Translations under genes and position numbers: made by a program | Notes under the pieces: generated by a model | The model's input: only the letters and a program-made list of their open reading frames with translations | Told to the model about the DNA's origin: nothing | The model's database searches: none | Shown: positions 1-6,426 of the stretch, one piece after another | How positions within the stretch are numbered: position 1 is the stretch's first letter | Layout of the letters: each line of letters begins with the position of its first letter | NCBI GenBank assembly: GCA_913055965.1 | Contig: CAJXKX010000128.1 | Coordinates: forward strand, 1 to 6,426 | Origin: an uncultured Roseovarius sp. | GTDB taxonomy: Bacteria > Pseudomonadota > Alphaproteobacteria > Rhodobacterales > Rhodobacteraceae | DNA length: 6,426 nucleotides | Direction: 5' to 3'

Positions 1-1
1 G

Positions 2-61
2 CGGCAGGCCATGTATCTGCGCCGCGCCGGGGACGGCACGGCAAAGGGAGGGGTGGCATGA
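2..61 (+). CDS. C-terminal end of an upstream gene (partial, unidentified)
   Basis: The frame starting at position 2 is open from the window edge and stops at TGA 59-61. It encodes 19 residues, ending in AGDGTAKGGVA. The stop overlaps the ATG of the next gene as ATGA (58-61), the classic arrangement for translational coupling, and the next gene's ribosome binding site lies inside this tail. That overlap is the main reason to believe the frame is coding. The piece is too short to assign a family or function. The other two plus frames are also open over this stretch: frame 1 runs into the fusion gene, so an earlier start for that gene cannot be formally excluded. Confidence 0.42.
   Translation, partial: RQAMYLRRAGDGTAKGGVA
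46..53 (+). promoter_or_regulatory. Ribosome binding site of the GMC-hydrolase fusion gene
   Basis: The purine run GGGAGGGG ends 4 bases before the ATG at 58; its GGGAGG core leaves 6 bases. This is a strong Shine-Dalgarno match and decides the start at 58 over the in-frame ATG at 70 or the open frame further upstream. Confidence 0.65.
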
Positions 62-3000
62 GCATCCGCATGGCGCGCATATCGACGACGCTGGCCCAGG
101 CGCGCGCCGTCGGGACCCCCGATCTGGGCAGGACATACGATGCCATCGTCGTCGGCTCGGGCTATGGCGGCGCGATCTCGGCGCAGATGCTGACCGAGGC
201 GGGCCAATCGGTGCTGTTGCTGGAGCGCGGCCGCGAAATCCTGCCCGGTGCCTATCCGCGCGACCTGCAGGGCGCGATGCGCGAGACGCAGATCACCACC
301 GCCAAGGGCGGGCGGCTGACCGACACCAACGGCATGCTCGACCTGCGCATCGCCGAGGACATGAGCGTGGTGGTCGGCTGCGGCCTTGGCGGCACCTCGC
401 TCGTCAACGCCAATGTCGCGCTGCCCGCCGACCGGCGCGTGTTCGACCAGACCGATGCGGAGGGGCGCGGGCTCTGGCCCGCGGCCTATCGGACGGGCGG
501 CGACGCCTGGGCCGAGGGAGAAGACGCCAACAGCCTGCCCAACGCCTACAAGGCGGCGCATCACGGCCTCGGCTCGACCCCCCTGCCCGAGCATTACGAC
601 CTGCCCAAGCTGCGCGCCCTCGCACAATCCGCAAAGGCGCTGAACCAGCCCTTCGAACGGCCGCCGATCAATGTGACCTTCGAGAACGGGCCCAATGCCT
701 TCGGCAACCCGCAGGCGGCCTGCACGCTTTGCGGCGATTGCTGCGGGGGCTGCAATTACGGGGCCAAGAACACCACGCTGATGAACTACCTGCCGCACGC
801 CGCGGCGAATGGCGCGGTGATCCTGACCGAGGCCGAGGTCGGCACCGTCACGCAGGCCGGGGATGGCACATGGCAGGTGCGCGCGGCGTCATTCGGAGAG
901 CCTGCCAGCACCGGCCTCGACCTGCGGGCGCGGCGCGTTGTGCTGGCGGCGGGCACGCTGGGATCGACCGAGATCCTGATGCGCTCGGCACGGGCGGGGC
1001 TGCCGGTGGCGCAGGGCGCGCTCGGCCACGGGTTTTCCGGTAATGGCGATGTGCTGGCCTTCGGCTTCGACGCCAACATCACCGGCTCCGGCGCGGCGCA
1101 GACCACGCCCGACGATCCGCCGCCGCTGCACAGCATCGGCGCGGGCGTGCATGATCCGACGGGGCGCGATGGCGGGCCCTGGCGGCCCGGCCCCTGCATC
1201 GCCGGGACCATCCGGGTCAACATGGACGCGCACAGCCCGCTGCGCGATGGCGTGCTGATCGAGGAAGGCGTCGCCCCCGGCGCGCTGTCGATGGTCTACC
1301 CCGCGATCTTTTTCGGGGATGACGTGACGACCGCGAATTTCACGCGGTTCTCCGATGCGGCCCGGCGCCTGCAGGACATCGCCACGCTCGGCAACGACCT
1401 GATGACGGGCGAGGGGCTTGCGGGGCTGTCCTATTCGGGGGCGACCGCGCGCATGCAATCCTACCTGCTGATGTCGCATGACGACGCGGGCGGGCGGATC
1501 GTGCTGAATGACACCGACCCCGACACCCCCGCGCCGGTCACGGTATGCTGGAAGGGCGTGGGCAGGAATTTCCCCTTCCCCCGCGACAACGAGATCCTGC
1601 GGCAGGCCAGCGACGCGATCGAGGCCAATTTCCTGCCAAACCCGATCTGGAGCGCGCCCTATGGCTGGAAGCTGGTGACGACGCATCCGGTGGGCGGCTG
1701 CCGCATGGCCGACAGCCCCGCCGAGGGCGTGGTGGATGCCGACTGCCGGGTCTATACCGGCGAGGGGACGCAGGTCCATGAGGGGCTGATGGTCTGCGAC
1801 GGGGCGGTGATCGCCTCGTCGCTCGGCGTCAACCCGCTGCTGACCATCTCGGCCATCACGATCAGGGCCATGACCGCGCTGATCGCGCGCGAGGGCTGGC
1901 AGAAGAAGCCGATGAAGCCCGCACAATCGGCCCGCCTCGCCGGCGCGCCGCCACCGCCGCCGCCCGGGGCGATGGCCAACGCCGCGCAGGATATCGGCCA
2001 GGCGATTACCCGGCTTGAAGACTGGCAGAACCGCATCGGAACCGACCCCGAAACGGTCCGCAAAGAACTGCGCGACCGCGTGGACGCGCTCTTTGACAGC
2101 CTGTCATGGGCCAAGCGCAAACCGCTGGAGTCCCTCACGGCCCTGGCCTTCTGGAATGCGGACATGACGGGCGATGTCGGGCCCGCGCTCGGCGTCTTGG
2201 CGGGGTATCTCCGGCAGGTGCTCGGTATCCTGCACTCGGGCGAGTCCGAGGCGCGGATCGCCCGCGACCTCGCTGCGCTCCTGACCGGGATCGCCGGGGA
2301 ATTCCCGCCCGGTCTCGCCTTCGGCGAGGAGATGGACGGCACGCTGAGCGAGCTGCGCGAGATCCGCCCGCATCCGATCTCCGACGCCCATGCCGTCGCC
2401 GCGCGCGAGGGGGCGGTTTCGGGATACGGGATCGTCGGGCAGTTCGTGATCAGCAGCACCGATGTCGGGCGGATGCTGTCGGACGATCCCGGTCACGAAG
2501 CCGAGCTGGCGGGCCTTGTGCACCTGACACATCCGGATGGCGGGACGGAGGAACGGCACCTGACAAGCGGCACGTTCCGGCTCTTGCGGCGGGACGATAC
2601 CCGGGTCGCGTCCTGGCAGATGATCTACGAGGGCACGCTCGACGACGACAGCCGGTTTCGCGGCGTCAAGACGCTGCGCCGCCGTGCAAACAGCAACTGG
2701 TGGACCGATCTGACGACGCTCGACGTGGATCTCTCCCGCCCCGGCAAACCCGCGCTGCGCGGGCGGATGACCCTCGGGGTGCAGGACCTCGTGAAGCAGG
2801 CGCAGACGGTGCATGGCACGATGGCCAGCGACGCCTCGCTTCTCGGCCTCGCCTCGAAATTCCTGCTCCGGGTGGGCGATCACAACCTGGACTGGCTGGT
2901 CAGGCAGAAGGATTTTCTCAATCCCGCGATCCGCTATGCGATAGCCCATTACGGCCTGCAGAAGGGCGGCACCGGAGAAACCGCACTGACCGCGATCGGG

Positions 3001-4263
3001 GCGATGCAGGGGGCGGAATTCTTCGGGCGGCTGATCTTCGAGGTCTATGGCGGGCTGCCCGCCTATCTCTACAATTTCCCGGTGCGCAACGCGCCCGACG
3101 ATCCGATGCCGCCGCTCGCCGGTGTGCCGTCGGAGACCGTGACGCATGTCACCCGCGACGGGGCCCCGATCCGCCTGACCCGCTTCGCGGGCGGCAAGAA
3201 GGGCCCGGTGATCGTCGCCAACGGCTTTGGCTTCCGCGGCATGGGCTTTGCCATGAACACCTATTCCGGGGGGCAGGAGCAGTCGCTTGTCGGGATGCTG
3301 GCCGCCGCGGGCTATGACGTGTGGATCTTCGACCACCGCGCCAGCCCCGCCAACGATGCGTCGGGCACCCGGCCGGCGGTGAATTACACCATCGACGATA
3401 TCGCCGCCATCGACTGGCCCTGGGCGGTGGCGGCGGTGCGGCAGGCGACGGGCGCGCGGGACGTGCAGCTCATGGTGCATTGCCTCGGCGCGCTTACGGC
3501 GATGATGGCGCTGATGGGCGGGCATACGGCCCATGTCCGCAACATGATCGTCAGCCAGTTCAGCGTGCACCCGGTCACAAGCTGGTTCAACCAGATGAAG
3601 GCCGACACGCATTTCGCGCAACTGTTGCACGGCGATGCCGAAAGCCGCATGGCGGGCGCGCTGGCGGCGATGACCGGCAACCCGGTGATCGAGCGGCTGG
3701 CCCAGCCGCGCGACCTGTTCGACCTGCGCACGAGCGTGCCGCCCGCAAAGGGCCCGATGCCGCAGCAGGCGCAACTCGACGCGGCGATCGACGCGCTGGT
3801 CTATGGCGTGCCCTTCCCGACGGGCGAGCACTGCAACAGCCCGACCTGCCACCGCGTCTTCGGCGTGTTCGGCCCGGTCTACAACCACGACCAACTGAAC
3901 GCCGCGACCCATGACGCGCTCAACCATGTGGTGGGCCCGGTGGCGACGTGGCCCTTCGTGCAACTGGCGCGGATCATGCAGCGGGGCCGCGCGGTCTGCG
4001 CCAACGGCAGCGACAGCTATTTCGCCGATCCGTCGCGGCTGGATTTCCCGATCCATTTCATATCGGGCGAGATGAACCAGCTTGTCCTGCCCTCGACCAC
4101 GCTGCGCACACAGGCCTGGCTGCGCGCGGCGCTGCCCGGATCGGCGGCGCAGTTCACCCGGCGGGTCTATCGGGGCTACGGGCACATGGACTGCCTCGTC
4201 GGGCGCAATGCCGGGCGCGACGTGATCCCCGATCTCGTCGCCTGGCTCGACGCGCAGGGCTGA
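58..4263 (+). CDS. GMC (cholesterol-oxidase-like) oxidoreductase fused to an alpha/beta hydrolase, 1401 aa
   Basis: A multidomain protein predicted to oxidise an alcohol, perhaps a sterol or other lipid, with FAD. A separate C-terminal domain would do hydrolase or acyl-transfer chemistry; the substrate is unknown. Residues 1-615 form the GMC domain: FAD motif GSGYGG (33-38) with E56 ending the second strand, the glycine-rich GLGGTSLVN (109-117), AAGTLGSTE (297-305), and the catalytic pair H543 (in HPVGGC) and N592 (in GVNP), equivalent to the His/Asn pair of cholesterol oxidases. A Cys cluster lies at C222, C225, C228, C229 and C232. A linker with six prolines (631-636) follows, then a helix-rich stretch (about 645-770), a strand-rich block (about 772-925) with EGTLDDDSRFRGVK and WWTDLTTLD, and helices to about 1020. 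The hydrolase (about 1025-1401) has NGFG (1055-1058), YDVWIFDHRAS (1086-1096), elbow VHCLG with C1142, N1340 where Asp is usual, and H1376 in GYGHMDC. No signal peptide or clear membrane helix is seen, so it is probably cytoplasmic. It is far longer than the roughly 500-600 aa of ordinary GMC enzymes. The frame is intact. The domain calls are firm; the biological role is inference. Confidence 0.93.
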   Translation: MSIRMARISTTLAQARAVGTPDLGRTYDAIVVGSGYGGAISAQMLTEAGQSVLLLERGREILPGAYPRDLQGAMRETQITTAKGGRLTDTNGMLDLRIAEDMSVVVGCGLGGTSLVNANVALPADRRVFDQTDAEGRGLWPAAYRTGGDAWAEGEDANSLPNAYKAAHHGLGSTPLPEHYDLPKLRALAQSAKALNQPFERPPINVTFENGPNAFGNPQAACTLCGDCCGGCNYGAKNTTLMNYLPHAAANGAVILTEAEVGTVTQAGDGTWQVRAASFGEPASTGLDLRARRVVLAAGTLGSTEILMRSARAGLPVAQGALGHGFSGNGDVLAFGFDANITGSGAAQTTPDDPPPLHSIGAGVHDPTGRDGGPWRPGPCIAGTIRVNMDAHSPLRDGVLIEEGVAPGALSMVYPAIFFGDDVTTANFTRFSDAARRLQDIATLGNDLMTGEGLAGLSYSGATARMQSYLLMSHDDAGGRIVLNDTDPDTPAPVTVCWKGVGRNFPFPRDNEILRQASDAIEANFLPNPIWSAPYGWKLVTTHPVGGCRMADSPAEGVVDADCRVYTGEGTQVHEGLMVCDGAVIASSLGVNPLLTISAITIRAMTALIAREGWQKKPMKPAQSARLAGAPPPPPPGAMANAAQDIGQAITRLEDWQNRIGTDPETVRKELRDRVDALFDSLSWAKRKPLESLTALAFWNADMTGDVGPALGVLAGYLRQVLGILHSGESEARIARDLAALLTGIAGEFPPGLAFGEEMDGTLSELREIRPHPISDAHAVAAREGAVSGYGIVGQFVISSTDVGRMLSDDPGHEAELAGLVHLTHPDGGTEERHLTSGTFRLLRRDDTRVASWQMIYEGTLDDDSRFRGVKTLRRRANSNWWTDLTTLDVDLSRPGKPALRGRMTLGVQDLVKQAQTVHGTMASDASLLGLASKFLLRVGDHNLDWLVRQKDFLNPAIRYAIAHYGLQKGGTGETALTAIGAMQGAEFFGRLIFEVYGGLPAYLYNFPVRNAPDDPMPPLAGVPSETVTHVTRDGAPIRLTRFAGGKKGPVIVANGFGFRGMGFAMNTYSGGQEQSLVGMLAAAGYDVWIFDHRASPANDASGTRPAVNYTIDDIAAIDWPWAVAAVRQATGARDVQLMVHCLGALTAMMALMGGHTAHVRNMIVSQFSVHPVTSWFNQMKADTHFAQLLHGDAESRMAGALAAMTGNPVIERLAQPRDLFDLRTSVPPAKGPMPQQAQLDAAIDALVYGVPFPTGEHCNSPTCHRVFGVFGPVYNHDQLNAATHDALNHVVGPVATWPFVQLARIMQRGRAVCANGSDSYFADPSRLDFPIHFISGEMNQLVLPSTTLRTQAWLRAALPGSAAQFTRRVYRGYGHMDCLVGRNAGRDVIPDLVAWLDAQG

Positions 4264-4305
4264 CCCCCGGCGGAGGCAAGGCGGACCCGCGTGAAATTCG
4301 GCCCG

Positions 4306-4326
4306 CACGGCGCCCGAAGGGCGGTG
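4306..4326 (+). terminator. Weak hairpin after the fusion gene, possible terminator
   Basis: A 5-bp perfect stem CGCCC/GGGCG with a GAA loop occupies 4311-4323. It can extend by three more pairs (CAC 4306-4308 with GTG 4324-4326) across a two-base GG bulge. It begins about 45 bases after the stop of the fusion gene. No T-run follows, so intrinsic termination is doubtful; it could instead be an mRNA 3'-end structure. The rest of 4264-4372 shows no gene. Confidence 0.25.
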
Positions 4327-4333
4327 AATGTGC

Positions 4334-4363
4334 TTGAAGCGGTTTCGCGAACGGTGGTATCCC
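4334..4363 (+). promoter_or_regulatory. Candidate sigma-70-type promoter of the tRNA-Gly gene
   Basis: TTGAAG at 4334-4339 matches four of six bases of the -35 consensus. TATCCC at 4358-4363 is a poor -10 match with 18-base spacing. Transcription would start about 4370, almost at the tRNA 5' end (4373). A tRNA separated by 109 bp from the preceding gene is likely to have its own promoter, and this is the best match I see, but the -10 is weak. Confidence 0.3.
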
Positions 4364-4372
4364 TCGGGCGTC

Positions 4373-4446
4373 GCGGGTGTAGCTCAATGGTAGAGCAGCA
4401 GCTTCCCAAGCTGACGACGAGGGTTCGATTCCCTTCACCCGCTCCA
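4373..4446 (+). tRNA. tRNA-Gly, anticodon CCC
   Basis: A complete cloverleaf can be folded by hand. The acceptor stem GCGGGTG (4373-4379) pairs perfectly with CACCCGC (4436-4442), discriminator T4443, and CCA is encoded (4444-4446). The D stem is GCTC/GAGC (4382-4385 with 4393-4396). The anticodon loop TTCCCAA (4403-4409) carries CCC at 4405-4407, which reads GGG glycine codons. The T arm is GAGGG, loop TTCGATT, then CCCTT, with one G-U pair. The sequence strongly resembles bacterial glyU-type tRNA-Gly(CCC). The outermost anticodon-stem pair is G4398/A4414, a mismatch; the other four pairs are canonical. No truncated copy, integrase or direct repeat marks it as an integration site here. Confidence 0.97.
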
Positions 4447-4457
4447 CTCCGGCAGGA

Positions 4458-4499
4458 CGGTCCCCGATGAGACCGGCGCGACGCGAACGCCGCGCCCGG
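4458..4499. terminator. Hairpin-forming convergent gap between tRNA-Gly and lpd
   Basis: Two overlapping stems are possible. CGGTC (4458-4462) pairs with GACCG (4471-4475) across an 8-base loop and could follow the tRNA transcript. CCGGCGCG (4473-4480) pairs with CGCGCCCGG (4491-4499) with a one-base bulge and begins just past the lpd stop on the minus strand. They share 4473-4475, so only one can form at a time. Neither has a T-run on either strand. The position between convergent genes suits bidirectional termination, but the sequence support is modest. Confidence 0.3.
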
Positions 4500-4504
4500 C
4501 TCTG

Positions 4505-5899
<1,395 letters not shown>

Positions 5900-5908
5900 G
5901 GGTCAGAA

Positions 5909-5915
5909 TCCTTTC
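5909..5915 (-). promoter_or_regulatory. Ribosome binding site of lpd
   Basis: Read on the minus strand, GAAAGGA is followed by 9 bases (TTCTGACCC) and then the lpd ATG. This is a good Shine-Dalgarno at normal spacing and supports the annotated start. Confidence 0.7.
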
Positions 5916-5924
5916 GTATTGCGC

Positions 5925-5968
5925 GTCGGTGCCGTGTCGGTATTCCGTCGGTATCGTGTCGGTGGCGG
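5925..5968. repeat. Four tandem 11-bp units (GTCGGT core) in the lpd leader
   Basis: GTCGGT recurs at 5925, 5936, 5947 and 5958, exactly every 11 bases. The units are GTCGGTGCCGT, GTCGGTATTCC, GTCGGTATCGT and GTCGGTGGCGG. The first six bases are invariant and the last five vary, with units 1 and 3 differing at two positions; this also gives an approximate 22-bp period. Read in the lpd direction the core is ACCGAC. The array ends 25 bases upstream of the lpd start codon and 9 bases upstream of its Shine-Dalgarno. It may be an iterated binding site, with sites on one face of the helix, or simply slippage. Confidence 0.75.
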
Positions 5969-5980
5969 GGACGGGCAAGA

Positions 5981-6010
5981 GGGGGCGCTGCCCCCTTGGC
6001 CTGCGGCCAA
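5981..6010. terminator. Tandem perfect hairpins downstream of the MAPEG gene
   Basis: Two perfect inverted repeats lie back to back: GGGGGC/GCCCCC with loop GCT (5981-5995) and TTGGCC/GGCCAA with loop TGC (5996-6010). On the minus strand they begin 33 bases after the MAPEG stop, and the GC hairpin is followed by only a weak pyrimidine stretch (TCTTG). They could attenuate or process the transcript between the MAPEG gene and lpd. Without a T-run, full termination is uncertain. Confidence 0.45.
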
Positions 6011-6040
6011 TTCCCCCGGAGTATTTCTGGCAAGATGAAG
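5981..6040. repeat. Probable Rhodobacterales-type intergenic repeat element
   Basis: The double hairpin (5981-6010) is followed by a 30-base module that contains CCCCCGGAGTATTTCTGG (6013-6030) and ends in CAAGATGAAG (6040). I remember near-identical arrangements, with a GC hairpin, a TTGGCCTGCGGCCAA palindrome, then a CCGGAGTATTT and AGATGAA module, recurring beside genes in many Rhodobacteraceae genomes. Only one copy is present here, so repetitiveness cannot be shown from this window. It fills almost all of the space up to the MAPEG stop codon at 6043. Confidence 0.55.
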
Positions 6041-6042
6041 CA

Positions 6043-6426
6043 TCAGACGAGCGCCGCCAGCAGCATGAGCAGGGTTGCGAGGAAACCCACGGCCCAGATC
6101 AGCGAGCGGCCCGGTCTGAGGCCGTAGTAGTAGGCCGGGATATAGGCGATGCGGGCCGCGAGGTAGGTCCAGGCGCAGGCGGCGGTGAAGAGGCTCGACT
6201 TGTCGCCGAGCGTGACGGTGACGCAGGCGATGGTGAAGAGGATGAGCCCCTCGAAATGGTTGTTGAGCGCGCGCCCGAGGCGGGCGGTGCCGTCGGACAT
6301 CTGCCGCGAGGGTTCGCGGTCGCGCGCGGACATGGTGTAGCCGGGGCCAAGCTCGAGATTGGCTGGGATGGCGTAGAGCAGGTATTGGACGACCTGCAGG
6401 AGCGCGGCGAGGGTGAGGGCGGTGAG
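6043..6426 (-). CDS. MAPEG-family integral membrane protein (5' end outside window)
   Basis: The frame is open from the right edge, with 127 residues before TGA at 6045-6043. An internal ATG at 6333 exists, but the residues before it (LTALTLAALLQVVQYLLYAI, then PANLELGPGYT) form a proper first membrane helix and loop, so the true start lies beyond 6426. Four hydrophobic segments are visible: this N-terminal one, ILFTIACVTVTLG after the NNHFEG motif, SLFTAACAWTYLAARIAYIP, and SLIWAVGFLATLLMLLAAL. The RALNNHFEG and ARIAYIPAYYYGL motifs and the four-helix layout fit the MAPEG family (eicosanoid/glutathione metabolism membrane proteins) and its small bacterial members. Whether it has glutathione transferase or peroxidase activity cannot be told from sequence. 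The gene lies upstream of lpd on the same strand, and probably in the same operon. Confidence 0.88.
   Translation of the reverse strand, partial: LTALTLAALLQVVQYLLYAIPANLELGPGYTMSARDREPSRQMSDGTARLGRALNNHFEGLILFTIACVTVTLGDKSSLFTAACAWTYLAARIAYIPAYYYGLRPGRSLIWAVGFLATLLMLLAALV

Noticed and set aside
2106..3317. Plus-strand frame 3 open frames inside the fusion gene (also 3321-3914), as possible frameshifted pieces
   Set aside because: The 58-4263 frame is continuous with motifs on both sides, so no frameshift is needed. The alternative translations are Arg/Ala-rich and featureless.
2104..4308. A 734-codon open frame on the minus strand, antisense to the fusion gene
   Set aside because: It mirrors the coding frame of a GC-rich gene and encodes an Arg/His/Pro-rich low-information sequence with no domain, while the plus-strand frame has clear catalytic motifs. 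It is a shadow frame.
4373..4446. tRNA-Gly as an attachment site for an integrated element
   Set aside because: No duplicate of the tRNA 3' end, integrase gene or composition change is visible; the flanks are an intact gene and a housekeeping gene.
5955..5980. A promoter for lpd (TTGCCC, 17 bases, GATACC on the minus strand)
   Set aside because: The -10 matches only three of six bases and the -35 is marginal. In GC-rich alphaproteobacterial DNA such matches are common by chance, and co-transcription with the MAPEG gene is equally plausible.
6043..6333. MAPEG gene starting at the ATG at 6333 (96 aa)
   Set aside because: The frame stays open to the window edge and the extra residues make the expected first membrane helix, so the short version would lack a core part of the fold.

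Overview
The window is high-GC DNA that looks like a marine or soil alphaproteobacterium, most likely Rhodobacteraceae/Rhodobacterales. I infer this from the GC-rich third codon positions, the pairing of a MAPEG-family membrane protein gene with a dihydrolipoyl dehydrogenase gene, and a double-hairpin intergenic element (5981-6040) that I remember as a frequent repeat in that order. No species can be named from the sequence.

Layout. (1) Positions 2-61 hold the probable C-terminus of an upstream plus-strand gene that overlaps the next start by ATGA. (2) Positions 58-4263 encode one 1401-residue protein: an FAD-binding GMC oxidoreductase of the cholesterol-oxidase type, a proline linker, a poorly known middle region, and a C-terminal alpha/beta hydrolase whose nucleophile elbow carries Cys instead of Ser. 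(3) Positions 4264-4372 hold no gene, only a short hairpin and a weak promoter-like site. (4) Positions 4373-4446 encode a complete tRNA-Gly(CCC) with an encoded CCA end. (5) Positions 4447-4504 are a 58-bp convergent gap with hairpin potential. (6) On the minus strand, 5899-4505 encodes dihydrolipoyl dehydrogenase (Lpd/E3). (7) The lpd leader (5900-6042) contains four tandem 11-bp units and a double-hairpin element. (8) At the right edge, also on the minus strand, is a MAPEG-family membrane protein gene whose start lies beyond 6426.

Two transcription units converge around 4447-4504. The plus-strand unit is probably an operon because of the ATGA overlap and a strong Shine-Dalgarno. It ends with the oxidoreductase-hydrolase fusion, followed by the independent tRNA gene. 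The minus-strand unit (MAPEG gene, then lpd) is probably the end of a 2-oxoglutarate dehydrogenase operon. The E1/E2 genes are not visible, so that is inference from E3 and my memory of family gene order.

The most unusual content is the giant fusion protein and the structured MAPEG-lpd intergenic region. I see no CRISPR array, transposase, integrase or phage gene.
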